Shown here piece after piece: positions 17,492-26,466 of a stretch of DNA of 64,000 bases. The translations under genes and the position numbers were made by a program. Each line of letters begins with the position of its first letter. The first letter of the stretch is position 1. The DNA lies in NCBI RefSeq assembly GCF_002015075.1, contig NZ_MUXZ01000008.1, forward strand, positions 62,001-126,000, given 5' to 3'. The notes below the pieces were generated by a model, which saw only the letters and a list, made by a program, of their open reading frames with translations, had not been told where the DNA came from and ran no database searches. Source of the DNA: Canicola haemoglobinophilus. Lineage in GTDB: Bacteria; Pseudomonadota; Gammaproteobacteria; Enterobacterales; Pasteurellaceae.

Positions 17492-18436
17492 TCAAAGGGT
17501 TGCGGCTTGTTGAAAATACTTTTTAGCCACTAAAACATCATTCTCAATTTGTTTTTTCAGTTCATCAAAGGAAGGGAATTTAATTTCATTGCGAATTTTA
17601 TGGCAAAACTCAATTTGCAAGCTTTTTCCATATAGATCTCGATTAAAATCAAACAAATGCACCTCCAACAGTTGTTTTACTCCATTAATTGTTGGGCGCT
17701 TACCAATGTTAGCGACACCTTGAAAAATTTCCTCATTTTTTAACCGCACTTTTACTGCATAAACTCCTTTAACAGGATTAACTTGGCGGTGTAAATGAAT
17801 ATTTGCGGTTGGAAAACCAATTGTACGTCCAAGCTTGTTACCATGAGCAACTCGTCCATAAATTCGATATGGCTTACCTAATAGTGTTTCGGCTAAGACT
17901 AAATTATCTTCAGCTAAGGCTTGGCGAATAGCGGTGCTACTAATACGTTGATTATCTAATTGCAAACTACAGTTATCTTCGACTACAAAACCTTGTTGCT
18001 TTGCCATTTTTTGCAACAGTTGGAAATCGCCTGCTCGATTTACGCCAAAACGAAAGTCATCGCCAATGCTTAAAAACTTCACATTCAGATGCTTAACTAA
18101 ATAATCTGTCACAAATTGCTCGGCACTTAATTGGGCAAAAGTGCGGTTGAATTTAACATAGAAAACGTAATCAACCTCTAATTCAGCTAGATAGGCAAGT
18201 TTATCTCGTAGGCGCATTAATCTTGCTGGAGCATTTTCTCCTTGAAAATATTCGCAAGGTTGGGCTTCAAATAACATCACTACGACAGGTAAATTCAAGG
18301 CTTGTGCTTTTGTTTTTAGGTGTTGCAAAACGGCTTGATGCCCTAAATGAACACCATCAAAATTACCAATGGTTAAAGCACAACCTTGTTGTTTTAAATG
18401 CGGGGGTAAATTATGAAAACCACGAATAAGTCGCAT
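17492..18436 (-). CDS. ribF: Bifunctional riboflavin kinase / FAD synthetase RibF
   Basis: RibF phosphorylates riboflavin to FMN and adenylates FMN to FAD. The N-terminal nucleotidyltransferase motif is GNFDGVHLGHQ near residue 25. The C-terminal flavokinase domain carries GRTIGFPTANIHL. Length (314 aa) is typical. It is upstream of ileS on the same strand, as in the common ribF-ileS-lspA order. Confidence 0.97.
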   Translation of the reverse strand: MRLIRGFHNLPPHLKQQGCALTIGNFDGVHLGHQAVLQHLKTKAQALNLPVVVMLFEAQPCEYFQGENAPARLMRLRDKLAYLAELEVDYVFYVKFNRTFAQLSAEQFVTDYLVKHLNVKFLSIGDDFRFGVNRAGDFQLLQKMAKQQGFVVEDNCSLQLDNQRISSTAIRQALAEDNLVLAETLLGKPYRIYGRVAHGNKLGRTIGFPTANIHLHRQVNPVKGVYAVKVRLKNEEIFQGVANIGKRPTINGVKQLLEVHLFDFNRDLYGKSLQIEFCHKIRNEIKFPSFDELKKQIENDVLVAKKYFQQAATL

Positions 18437-18526
18437 GAAATTGCCTAAAAATAAAAATTGCTAAAAAAAGTGGCGCACATTATACGCATAAATATGCAAT
18501 GGTAAAAGGATGCGTCCTCTGCTTAT

Positions 18527-19018
18527 TTATGCTTGCTTTCTGCTTAAAATTAAAAAACGACAGTCATAGGGATTTTTGTCATCGGCAAGGCGATGTTGCT
18601 CAAATTCGATCCTCCACTCTTGCCAATTAAACTGTGGAAAAAAAGTATCGCCTTCAAGTTCAGTTTGGATTTCTGTTAAATATAATTTATCTGCTTGAGA
18701 AAAGTATTGTTTAAACAGCTCGCCACCCCCAATCAGCATAATTTCTTCGTGATTTTCTTGCACAAAATCCACCGCACTTTGCATACTCTCTTTCCAAATT
18801 ACGCCCTCATGTTCATAAGGTGAGCGAGACAACACAATGTTAATTCTATTCGGCAAAGGGCGACCGATACTTTCAAAAGTTTTTCGCCCCATAATCACTG
18901 GTTTTCCGCTGGTATTCTGGCGAAACCACGCAAGATCTGCTGGTAAATGCCAAGGCATTTGGTTGTCCTTACCAATTACATGATTTTTTGTCATTGCAAC
19001 AATTAAACTTAATCCCAT
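18527..19018 (-). CDS. folA: Dihydrofolate reductase FolA
   Basis: NADPH-dependent reduction of dihydrofolate to tetrahydrofolate. The 163-aa product shows the folate-site pattern IGKDNQMPWHLPADLAWF and the NADPH site MGRKTFESIGRPLPNR, followed by LIGGGELF. Chromosomal-type length. ATG 19018 follows AAAGGAAAC. Confidence 0.96.
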   Translation of the reverse strand: MGLSLIVAMTKNHVIGKDNQMPWHLPADLAWFRQNTSGKPVIMGRKTFESIGRPLPNRINIVLSRSPYEHEGVIWKESMQSAVDFVQENHEEIMLIGGGELFKQYFSQADKLYLTEIQTELEGDTFFPQFNWQEWRIEFEQHRLADDKNPYDCRFLILSRKQA

Positions 19019-19063
19019 TCAGTTTCCTTTTTTGTTAATACACAGCGTTATCCGCAAAGTTGT

Positions 19064-19528
19064 CTATACTACAGGTTTGTGACGATAAAACAATAAGCCC
19101 GGCAAAGCTAAACCAAAAACAAGTGCACCGATAATAAAGCCTGTTTTAAGAAAATATTCTGTCATTTGTGCTACACGTTGTTCATTAAAACCATAATGAT
19201 GTAAATGCACAATGGCAATCATCGCTTTATAAGCAAATACGCCTGGAATCATGGGAATGATGGCAGCGACGGTAAATACTTTTGGGTGAGCTAAATAACG
19301 ATGAGATAAATGCACGCCTATAAAACCGATAACACTAGCGGCTACAAAGGTTGAAAAGACTAGTGGAATATCGAAATGCACTAAGAAAGTTCTTGTACCA
19401 TGCCCCAATGCGCCCAAAATTGCACAATATTTTAAGGCGCTTTTAGGTACGTTAAATACAAGCGCAAATCCCACTGCGGGAATAGACGCAAAAAACATAT
19501 CATCTAATAAATTTACGATAAGATCCAT
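19064..19528 (-). CDS. yjjB: YjjB-type small subunit of a ThrE-family exporter
   Basis: A 154-aa membrane protein with about four to five hydrophobic segments, matching the ThrE_2 half of split threonine/serine exporter-like transporters. In E. coli the YjjP-YjjB pair is linked to succinate export. Start ATG 19528 is 2 bp after the yjjP stop, with a GGGGG stretch in the end of yjjP as ribosome site, so the pair is translationally linked. The frame extends upstream inside yjjP but that is not a likely start. Confidence 0.85.
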   Translation of the reverse strand: MDLIVNLLDDMFFASIPAVGFALVFNVPKSALKYCAILGALGHGTRTFLVHFDIPLVFSTFVAASVIGFIGVHLSHRYLAHPKVFTVAAIIPMIPGVFAYKAMIAIVHLHHYGFNEQRVAQMTEYFLKTGFIIGALVFGLALPGLLFYRHKPVV

Positions 19529-19530
19529 GA

Positions 19531-20319
19531 TTAACGCCCCCAACTCGCAATATGTAAAAGACTCAAGGCAAAAACAATTCCCAAACAAGCACCAAAAGTC
19601 AGTACTGTTGCTAATGTCCAACGAGCAATCCCCATGTTGATATGCCCTTTTAAAATATCAGCGAGAGAATTAATGAGTGGAAAACCTGGAACTAGTAACA
19701 ACACGCTTGATGCCAAGGCAATTTGTGGGTCATTACCTAATTCATATTTAATTGCTAAACCTGAAACCATAGAAGCAACAAAGGCTGTGATAGCAAAAAC
19801 AATAAGGGGATTATAATGACGTACTGCCAAACTTTGACGAATAAACATGGCAATAGAAGAGGCAAGGAATGTAATTAAAGCAATAACCGTATCTCCACCA
19901 GATAAATGTGCAAAGCAAGCACAAGAAAGTCCGATCATTGCAACTACTAAATAGCGATTATATTTTAAAGGCTTGATGTTATCTAATTTATCCCGAATAT
20001 GGTGTAAATCGTAAATCCCTTTTTCTGCCATAATGACTAAGCGTTGAACCTCGGTGACCACTTGCATATTAATGCCTTTATCAAGGTTTTTTCGCACGGT
20101 AGTAATACAATTGTGATTGCATAATGTGGTAATGATAACGGCATTTGGTGTTAATGCACATTCCACGCTATCAACTCCCAATGCAAAGCCTAGACGTTGG
20201 GCCATTTGTACAATCAATGTACTTTCTGCACCATGTTGCAATAACATTTGAGCAACTTGTACACAAGTCCTTGTTATTTCTCGTTGCCGGAATGAATTAT
20301 TATCCTCCGTAGTATCCAT
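19531..20319 (-). CDS. yjjP: YjjP-type large subunit of a ThrE-family exporter
   Basis: A 262-aa protein with an N-terminal soluble ThrE_1 domain (VAQMLLQHGAEST, ALGVDSVECALTPNAV) and about five C-terminal transmembrane segments including LVPGFPLINSLADIL. It pairs with the downstream YjjB-type subunit. ATG 20319 follows GAGGTG at 5 nt, favouring it over an ATG four codons upstream. Confidence 0.87.
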   Translation of the reverse strand: MDTTEDNNSFRQREITRTCVQVAQMLLQHGAESTLIVQMAQRLGFALGVDSVECALTPNAVIITTLCNHNCITTVRKNLDKGINMQVVTEVQRLVIMAEKGIYDLHHIRDKLDNIKPLKYNRYLVVAMIGLSCACFAHLSGGDTVIALITFLASSIAMFIRQSLAVRHYNPLIVFAITAFVASMVSGLAIKYELGNDPQIALASSVLLLVPGFPLINSLADILKGHINMGIARWTLATVLTFGACLGIVFALSLLHIASWGR

Positions 20320-20390
20320 AAAACACCTCATAATAATAAAAAAATAAACTGCACTTATTATATTACCTTCTTATATATTGACTTTGTTTT

Positions 20391-20424
20391 AAATCATGAA
20401 ATAGCGATGGAAATCACATGATTT
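20391..20424. other. Inverted repeat in the yjjP-proB divergent region
   Basis: AAATCATG (20391-20398) and CATGATTT (20417-20424) form an inverted repeat midway between the two divergent genes. It could be an operator or a weak hairpin. I cannot assign a regulator. Confidence 0.35.
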
Positions 20425-20476
20425 TTCTCTACTTTAATGGTAATTTATGGAAAATTTTTTTCAGGTAAAAATAGCT

Positions 20477-21589
20477 ATGGAAACACAAAAACCAAATAAA
20501 ACTATTGTTGTCAAATTTGGCACCAGTACTTTAACGCAAGGATCGCCAAAATTAAATCGTCCACATATGATGGAAATCGTGCGTCAAATCACTCAATTGC
20601 ATCAGGCAGGTTTCCGCGTGATTATCGTAACATCTGGAGCAATGGCAGCAGGGCGACATTATCTCAATCATCCGCAATTGCCACCTACTATCGCCTCAAA
20701 ACAATTACTTGCAGCCGTTGGACAAAGCCAGCTTATTCAAACTTGGGAACAACTTTTTGCTATTTATGATATTCATATTGGCCAAATTCTTTTGACGAGA
20801 GCAGATATAGAAGATCGTGAACGTTTTCTCAATGCAAGAGATACACTACACGCTTTATTGGATAATCAAATTATTCCAGTCATTAATGAAAATGATGCCG
20901 TTGCTACCGCAGAAATTAAAGTGGGGGATAACGACAATCTTTCCGCATTAGTCGCTATTTTGGCACAGGCAGAACAACTCTATTTGTTAACGGATCAACA
21001 AGGATTATTTGATAGCGATCCCCGCAAAAATCCTCAAGCAAAACTTATTCCAGTGGTGGATAAAATTACTGATCATATTCGTTCTATTGCAGGCGGTAGT
21101 GGCACCACATTAGGCACTGGCGGAATGTCAACCAAAATTACTGCTGCAGATGTAGCAACTCGCTCTGGCGTAGAAACAATTATTGCCCCAGGAAATCGTG
21201 AAAATGTGATTGTTGACTTAGCTTATGGCAAAGAAATCGGTACTAAATTTATTGTACAAACAGATCGTTTAGAAAGTCGTAAACAATGGCTTTTTGCCGC
21301 ACCAGCAGCAGGCATGATAACCATTGATGAAGGCGCAGAAAGTGCGGTCTTAATTCAACACAAATCTTTATTACCGGCTGGCATTATTAAAGTTGAGGGA
21401 CGTTTCTCTCGTGGTGAAGTGGTTAAAATTTGTAGCGCCAATGGCAAAAAAATCGCTTTAGGCGTTCCTCGTTATAACAGCGATGCCCTTGAACAAATAA
21501 AAGGAAAAAAATCACAAGATATTGAACAGATCCTAGGTTATGAATATGGCTCTGTTGCTATTCATCGTGACGATATGATCGTCTATTGA
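20477..21589 (+). CDS. proB: Glutamate 5-kinase ProB
   Basis: Phosphorylates glutamate in the first step of proline synthesis. The amino-acid-kinase domain shows VVKFGTSTLTQGS, VTSGAMAAGR and INENDAV, and a C-terminal PUA domain follows (about 275-370). I start at ATG 20477, giving METQKPNKTIVVKFG and 370 aa, close to the usual ~367. An ATG ten codons upstream is possible but adds an unusual hydrophobic tail. proA is not adjacent. Confidence 0.94.
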   Translation: METQKPNKTIVVKFGTSTLTQGSPKLNRPHMMEIVRQITQLHQAGFRVIIVTSGAMAAGRHYLNHPQLPPTIASKQLLAAVGQSQLIQTWEQLFAIYDIHIGQILLTRADIEDRERFLNARDTLHALLDNQIIPVINENDAVATAEIKVGDNDNLSALVAILAQAEQLYLLTDQQGLFDSDPRKNPQAKLIPVVDKITDHIRSIAGGSGTTLGTGGMSTKITAADVATRSGVETIIAPGNRENVIVDLAYGKEIGTKFIVQTDRLESRKQWLFAAPAAGMITIDEGAESAVLIQHKSLLPAGIIKVEGRFSRGEVVKICSANGKKIALGVPRYNSDALEQIKGKKSQDIEQILGYEYGSVAIHRDDMIVY

Positions 21590-21605
21590 TTGGAAAATTA
21601 AGATA

Positions 21606-21932
21606 ATGAAGTTGTTTCAATTTAGCTTAATTTTAAGCGGTATATTATTAGTCGCTTGCAACAATATGAATAAAATAAATTCATCTGAAAAAAGGACGAT
21701 GTTTAATGTTAATCAACAAAATAAAAGGATTAATACGGCAGAATGCCAAGATATTGATGATTGGTATTTAGATGGTTTTCGGATTGGTAAATCATTCCCT
21801 GAATATAAGCAAAAAATGTTACAACAACGCATTGCGTTTTGTGAAAACTTCACTGCTATGAAGGTATCTAATACGTTGATTAATTCTTGGGAAGATGGGT
21901 TTAATAACAATAAATCCAATAGAATAAAATAA
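21606..21932 (+). CDS. Small predicted lipoprotein
   Basis: A 108-aa product with a lipoprotein signal peptide ending in the lipobox LLVAC, so C18 would be lipidated. The mature part is short and charged, with two further cysteines (AECQD, IAFCEN) that could form a disulfide. It starts 16 bp after proB on the same strand. I do not recognise the family. It has no aspartate at position +2 after the cysteine (sequence CNNMN), so outer-membrane sorting is expected by the Lol rule. Confidence 0.7.
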   Translation: MKLFQFSLILSGILLVACNNMNKINSSEKRTMFNVNQQNKRINTAECQDIDDWYLDGFRIGKSFPEYKQKMLQQRIAFCENFTAMKVSNTLINSWEDGFNNNKSNRIK

Positions 21933-21935
21933 AAC

Positions 21936-21954
21936 AGGCATCTGAATGATGCCT
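21936..21954 (+). terminator. Hairpin after the small lipoprotein gene
   Basis: AGGCATC (21936-21942), loop TGAAT, GATGCCT (21948-21954), followed by a weak T tract. It lies 4 bp after the lipoprotein stop. Confidence 0.5.
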
Positions 21955-21974
21955 ATCTTATTCACCTGAAAAAC

Positions 21975-21996
21975 AAGGCGGTTATAAAACCGCCTT
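21975..21996. terminator. Terminator between the lipoprotein gene and acpP
   Basis: AAGGCGGTT (21975-21983), loop ATAA, AACCGCCTT (21988-21996). The T-rich side (TTGTTTTTC) faces the acpP reading direction, just past its stop at 22004. Confidence 0.8.
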
Positions 21997-22003
21997 ATTT
22001 CTA

Positions 22004-22234
22004 TTATTGATTATTTTGAACGTAATCAATTGCTGCTTGAACTGTTGTAATTTTTTCAGCTTCTTCATCTGGAATTTCAATATCAAATTCTTCTTCTAAA
22101 GCCATTACTAATTCAACTGTGTCTAAAGAATCTGCACCTAAATCTTCAATAAATGAAGCTTCAGATTTAACATCTTCTTCTTTAACACCTAATTGTTCAA
22201 CAACAATTTTCTTTACGCGTTCTTCAATGCTCAT
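22004..22234 (-). CDS. acpP: Acyl carrier protein AcpP
   Basis: Carries growing fatty acyl chains on a phosphopantetheine attached to the serine in GADSLDTVEL (Ser36 or nearby). The 76-aa acidic protein MSIEERVKK... is textbook length from ATG 22234, which follows GGAAAAAG. An in-frame ATG ten codons upstream is not needed. It is the last gene of the fab cluster but has its own promoter candidate. Confidence 0.97.
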   Translation of the reverse strand: MSIEERVKKIVVEQLGVKEEDVKSEASFIEDLGADSLDTVELVMALEEEFDIEIPDEEAEKITTVQAAIDYVQNNQ

Positions 22235-22277
22235 TTTGCTTTTTCCTATTATAGTTAGCGACAAAAATAATGGTGAT

Positions 22278-22305
22278 AGTGTATGTATTTTTTACTAAGT
22301 TTCAA
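22278..22305 (-). promoter_or_regulatory. Promoter candidate for acpP
   Basis: On the minus strand TTGAAA (22300-22305) and TACACT (22278-22283) are separated by 16 bp, about 45-70 nt upstream of the acpP ATG. This fits independent strong expression of acpP. Confidence 0.5.
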
Positions 22306-22362
22306 CCTATTTTTACAAGGTCAAACCACAATTACAATCAAACTTAAATACATAATATAAAT

Positions 22363-22402
22363 GAGTTACGTTAATCTGTTAACGCAACAGCCAACGTAAC
22401 TC
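22363..22402. other. Nested 40-nt stem-loop between fabG and acpP
   Basis: GAGTTACGTT (22363-22372) pairs with AACGTAACTC (22393-22402). Inside it CTGTT (22376-22380) pairs with AACAG (22386-22390) around an AACGC loop. There is no U run on the acpP side, so it is more like an operator or processing/stability hairpin than a terminator. Confidence 0.6.
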
Positions 22403-22452
22403 GCTTATTCCATAGCTACATTGCTAGTCGGGGATTTTAGCATTAAGACATC

Positions 22453-22470
22453 TTTTTGGCTAGCCAAAAA
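22453..22470. other. 18-bp perfect palindrome just past fabG
   Basis: TTTTTGGCTAGCCAAAAA lies 12 bp 3' of the fabG stop. It could serve as a weak terminator or an operator; function not determined. Confidence 0.5.
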
Positions 22471-22482
22471 TCCCTATTAGCC

Positions 22483-23208
22483 CTAAGCTAAATACATTCC
22501 ACCATTCACATGTAATGTAGTACCTGTAATATATGCAGCATCATCAGAGGCTAAAAAAGCAACAGCTTTCGCAATCTCTTGTGGTTGACCTAAGCGACCA
22601 GCAGGTACTGCAGCTAAAATATTGGCTTTTTGCTCATCAGTTAAAATATCCGTCATATCCGTTGCAATAAAACCAGGTGCTACAACATTCACAGTTACGC
22701 CACGAGCAGCAACTTCTTTTGCTAAAGATTTGGTAAAACCTACTACACCTGCTTTAGCTGCACAGTAGTTAGTTTGCCCTGGATTGCCCATTGAACCAAC
22801 CACTGAACCAATATTAATAATACGGCCACCTTTTTTCATCATTGGACGTAACACAGCTTTGGATAAACGATAAATCGACGTCAAATTAGTTTGCATAATA
22901 TCAAACCAATCTTCGTCTTTCATACGCATTAACAACCCATCACGAGTAATGCCAGCGTTATTCACTAAAATTTCAACATCGCCAAATTCAGCTTTAATTG
23001 TCGCTAATACGCTTTCAATAGACTCTTGATCTGCTACATCTAATACCAAACCTTTACCTTGTTCAGCTAAATAAGCCGAGATACTTTCTGCACCTTTTTC
23101 ACTTGTTGCAGTACCAATAACAAAAGCGCCTTTTGCAGCTAATTCTTCTGCAATCGCACGACCAATCCCACGTGTAGCGCCTGTTACTAATGCAATTTTT
23201 CCTTGCAT
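22483..23208 (-). CDS. fabG: 3-oxoacyl-[ACP] reductase FabG
   Basis: NADPH-dependent reduction of beta-ketoacyl-ACP. SDR fold with cofactor motif TGATRGIGRAI, NNAG, and catalytic Ser-Tyr-Lys in NIGSVVGSMGNPGQTNY and CAAKAG. The 241-aa length is typical. It lies 55 bp downstream of fabD in the fab operon. Confidence 0.97.
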   Translation of the reverse strand: MQGKIALVTGATRGIGRAIAEELAAKGAFVIGTATSEKGAESISAYLAEQGKGLVLDVADQESIESVLATIKAEFGDVEILVNNAGITRDGLLMRMKDEDWFDIMQTNLTSIYRLSKAVLRPMMKKGGRIINIGSVVGSMGNPGQTNYCAAKAGVVGFTKSLAKEVAARGVTVNVVAPGFIATDMTDILTDEQKANILAAVPAGRLGQPQEIAKAVAFLASDDAAYITGTTLHVNGGMYLA

Positions 23209-23263
23209 AATAAACTCCTAAATAAAAAATGGGCTATTCAGTACTAGCACATTATCATAAATA

Positions 23264-24202
23264 TTAAACTAAACTTTCTTCCACCATATTCAATGAAGAT
23301 AAATCATTGACTGATTTCGCACTCAATTCTTTAACAATGCGACTTGTTAAACCTGTGAGCACTTTATTAGGTCCGATTTCAAGTAAAAGTTCAATCCCAT
23401 TTTGTGCCATTTTCTCAACGGTTTCTGTCCAACGTACTGGACTATAAAGTTGACGTACAAGTGCGGTACGAATTTCAGCAGTTTCATTCTCCGCTGTCAC
23501 ATCAACGTTATTTATGACAGGAACTTGTGGTGCTTTAAAAGTGATATTTTCTAAGGCTACTGCTAATTCTTCAGCAGCGGGTTTCATTAATGCACAATGA
23601 GAAGGCACACTTACAGCTAAAGGTAATGCACGTTTTGCTCCAGCCTCTTTACAAGCAACTGCCGCTCGTTCTACTGCCGCTTTAGCGCCAGCAATAACTA
23701 CTTGCCCAGGTGAATTAAAGTTCACAGCAGAAACCACCTCGCCTTGTTCTGCCTCTTTGCAAGCTTTAATGATACTCTCGTTATCTAAGCCAATAATGGC
23801 GTACATCGCACCAGTGCCTTCTGGCACGGCTTGTTGCATAAGTTTGCCACGAAGTTCGACCAATTTGATAGCATCTTGGAAATCAATCACGCCAGCACAA
23901 ACCAATGCAGAATATTCCCCTAAACTATGTCCAGCCATGACTTCAGGTTTTAGTTCTGGGTATTTTTGCTGCCACACTCGGTAAATAGCCACAGATGCCG
24001 CTAAAAGTGCGGGTTGAGTTTGCCAAGTTTTATTTAACTCTTCCGCTGGACCTTGTTGCACTAATTGCCACAAGTCGTAACCCAAAACAGATGAGGCTTG
24101 CTGAAAAGTTTCTTCAACAACAGGATATTCTGTTGCTGACTCTGCTAACATACCAACAGCTTGTGAACCTTGTCCTGGAAAAACCATTGCAAATTTTTTC
24201 AT
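23264..24202 (-). CDS. fabD: Malonyl-CoA:ACP transacylase FabD
   Basis: Transfers malonyl groups to ACP. N-terminal FVFPGQG-like motif (FPGQGSQAVGM), nucleophile serine in GHSLGEYSAL, and histidine in VPSHCALM. The 312-aa length is typical. It lies between fabH and fabG. Confidence 0.97.
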   Translation of the reverse strand: MKKFAMVFPGQGSQAVGMLAESATEYPVVEETFQQASSVLGYDLWQLVQQGPAEELNKTWQTQPALLAASVAIYRVWQQKYPELKPEVMAGHSLGEYSALVCAGVIDFQDAIKLVELRGKLMQQAVPEGTGAMYAIIGLDNESIIKACKEAEQGEVVSAVNFNSPGQVVIAGAKAAVERAAVACKEAGAKRALPLAVSVPSHCALMKPAAEELAVALENITFKAPQVPVINNVDVTAENETAEIRTALVRQLYSPVRWTETVEKMAQNGIELLLEIGPNKVLTGLTSRIVKELSAKSVNDLSSLNMVEESLV

Positions 24203-24247
24203 TTATATTTCCTACTCAATAATTATATTTAATCGTTTTGTTAAAAA

Positions 24248-25198
24248 TTAGAAACGGACTAATGCAGAGCCCCAAGTCCAACCACCACCGAATGCTTCTA
24301 ATAATAAGAGTTGTCCACGTTTAATACGACCATCACGCACAGCTTCATCTAATGCCACTGGCACGGTTGCCGCACTTGTATTGCCATATTTATCTAAAGT
24401 AATCACCACTTGATCCAAAGACATATTCAATTTTTCTGCCGTTGCGGTAATGATGCGTAAATTCGCTTGATGAGGTACTAGCCAATCTAAATCCGCTTTA
24501 TCCAAATTATTTTCACGCAATGTTTCTTCTACTACATTAGATAATTCTCTGACTGCAAGTTTGAAAGTAGCGTTACCTTGCATTTGAATATAGCCAGATT
24601 GCGCTTCGCCACGCTGTGCCTGTGGAAGAACTAAAGCATTGCCTTTATCTGCAGCAGCATGTAAATGAGTAGAAATCACGCCTTCAGTTTCACTATTTTC
24701 TAAAATGACAGCACCAGCACCATCACCAAATAAAATAACTGTACTGCGATCAGTTTCGTCTAATTTACGAGAGTTAAGATCCGCACCAATGACTAACGCT
24801 TTTTTTACTTTACCAGTTTTAATAAATTGATCAGCAACACTTAACGCATAAATAAATCCAGTACAAGCCGCTGCTAAATCAAAAGAAATGGCATCATCAA
24901 TATCTAACATCCCTTGAATTTGGCAAGCAGCGCTAGGATAAGCATGAGAATGGCTCGTTGTTGCAACCAAAATTAAATCAATGTCGTTAGGATTAAGATT
25001 AGCTAACTCAAGGACATTTTTTGCTGCTTCAAATCCCATTGTGGCAACTGTTTCATACTCGCCAGCAATACGGCGCTTTTTAATACCAGAGCGAGTAGTA
25101 ATCCATTCATCAGATGTATCTACCATTTTTTCTAAATCAGCATTCGTTCTGATATTAGCCGGTTTATAACTACCGGTTGCTAAAATTCTACTATACAT
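24248..25198 (-). CDS. fabH: 3-oxoacyl-[ACP] synthase III FabH
   Basis: Initiates fatty acid synthesis by condensing acetyl-CoA with malonyl-ACP. The catalytic cysteine is in AAACTGFIYAL, with His in VPHQANLRI and Asn in KYGNTSAA. Ends FGGGWTWGSALVRF as in the family. 316 aa. Confidence 0.97.
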   Translation of the reverse strand: MYSRILATGSYKPANIRTNADLEKMVDTSDEWITTRSGIKKRRIAGEYETVATMGFEAAKNVLELANLNPNDIDLILVATTSHSHAYPSAACQIQGMLDIDDAISFDLAAACTGFIYALSVADQFIKTGKVKKALVIGADLNSRKLDETDRSTVILFGDGAGAVILENSETEGVISTHLHAAADKGNALVLPQAQRGEAQSGYIQMQGNATFKLAVRELSNVVEETLRENNLDKADLDWLVPHQANLRIITATAEKLNMSLDQVVITLDKYGNTSAATVPVALDEAVRDGRIKRGQLLLLEAFGGGWTWGSALVRF

Positions 25199-25220
25199 AA
25201 TTATCTCATTAATTCACTTC

Positions 25221-26255
25221 TTAATATTTATCTAAGCCTGCAAGTATTTTCTGTGGAATTTCTTGGCGAGCTTGTAATGCCGCATCTTCTATTGCATAAG
25301 CGAAACCATCAATATTCGCTGAGCCATGGCTTTTGACCACCACTGCGGTTAATCCAATTAAAGATGCACCATTATATTGATCTGGATTAATTTGTTTTAG
25401 GCGTTGAAAACTCCCCTTGAGGAATAATTTTTTGACTAACCACGCTAACAAAGGCTTACAAATATGGTTAGTTTTATTTAAAGTTGCATTACCTTTGACT
25501 AAAGAAATCACATTTTTGGCAGCACCTTCAAGGGTTTTTAATGCAACATTACCCGCAAAACCATCATTTACAATCACATCGGCTTTGCCATTTAATAATA
25601 AGTCGCCTTCAATAAATCCAATGTAATTAAGTGCGGTATTTTTTTTCAATAATTGTGCCGCATCTCGAATGGATTTATGGCCTTTGATTTCTTCAATCCC
25701 AATATTTAAAAGGGCAATTCGTGGATAGACTAAACCTAACTGATATTCAGCAAAAATAGATCCCATCAGTGCAAACTGATACAAATTTTCAGCACTGCAA
25801 TCAATGTTTGCGCCTAAATCTAGCATGACACTACGTTCACCAGTCATGGTCGGAATAACAGAAATCAGGGCGGGACGTTCGATGCCATGTAAGGGTTGCA
25901 AGATAATTTTTGCCAATCCCATTAACGCTGCCGTATTTCCAGCGCTGACACAAGCTTGAGCCTCGCCTTTTTGCACTGCCTCAATAGCTAAACGCATTGA
26001 TGTACCTTTGCTATGACGTAAGGCATAAGATAGCCCCTGTGTATTTTCAATAACACGAGAACAATGACAAACAGTTAAACGATTTTGAATATCGGTAGGA
26101 AGATTTTGTAGTAAGGGGAGAATTTGTTGGCTATCACCGAACAATAATAAGGAGAGCATTGGATCTTTTTCCAACGCTTTTATTGATGCGGGGATAGTAA
26201 TACGGGGACCTATGTCCCCGCCCATCACATCTAACGCAAGAGTTAGACGACTCAA
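25221..26255 (-). CDS. plsX: Phosphate acyltransferase PlsX
   Basis: Converts acyl-ACP to acyl-phosphate for phospholipid synthesis. Family features are the start LALDVMGGDIGP and the blocks VSAGNTAALM and VNDGFAGNVALKTLEG. 344 aa. It follows rpmF after 17 bp. Confidence 0.96.
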   Translation of the reverse strand: MSRLTLALDVMGGDIGPRITIPASIKALEKDPMLSLLLFGDSQQILPLLQNLPTDIQNRLTVCHCSRVIENTQGLSYALRHSKGTSMRLAIEAVQKGEAQACVSAGNTAALMGLAKIILQPLHGIERPALISVIPTMTGERSVMLDLGANIDCSAENLYQFALMGSIFAEYQLGLVYPRIALLNIGIEEIKGHKSIRDAAQLLKKNTALNYIGFIEGDLLLNGKADVIVNDGFAGNVALKTLEGAAKNVISLVKGNATLNKTNHICKPLLAWLVKKLFLKGSFQRLKQINPDQYNGASLIGLTAVVVKSHGSANIDGFAYAIEDAALQARQEIPQKILAGLDKY

Positions 26256-26272
26256 GTGATTACCTTAAATAA

Positions 26273-26449
26273 TCAATAATATTTATTAATCACTTTACGA
26301 CCACGATAGTAACCATCTGCAGTTACGTGGTGACGTAAATGAGTTTCACCAGTTGTTTTGTCAACTGATACTGCAGCAGTAGTTAACGCATCATGTGAAC
26401 GACGCATATCACGACGTGAACGAGATTTTTTATTTTGTTGAACAGCCAT
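26273..26449 (-). CDS. rpmF: 50S ribosomal protein L32
   Basis: A 58-aa basic protein beginning MAVQQNKKSRSRRDMRRSHD and ending RKVINKYY, the conserved bacterial L32. It lies in its usual place between yceD and plsX, 17 bp from each. Zinc cysteines are absent, as in the Cys-minus form found in gammaproteobacteria. Confidence 0.96.
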   Translation of the reverse strand: MAVQQNKKSRSRRDMRRSHDALTTAAVSVDKTTGETHLRHHVTADGYYRGRKVINKYY

Positions 26450-26466
26450 TGGCTATACTCCTAAAT

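Noticed and set aside
22235..22264. Ten-residue extension of AcpP
   Set aside because: ACP begins MSIEERVKK, and the ribosome site precedes that ATG.
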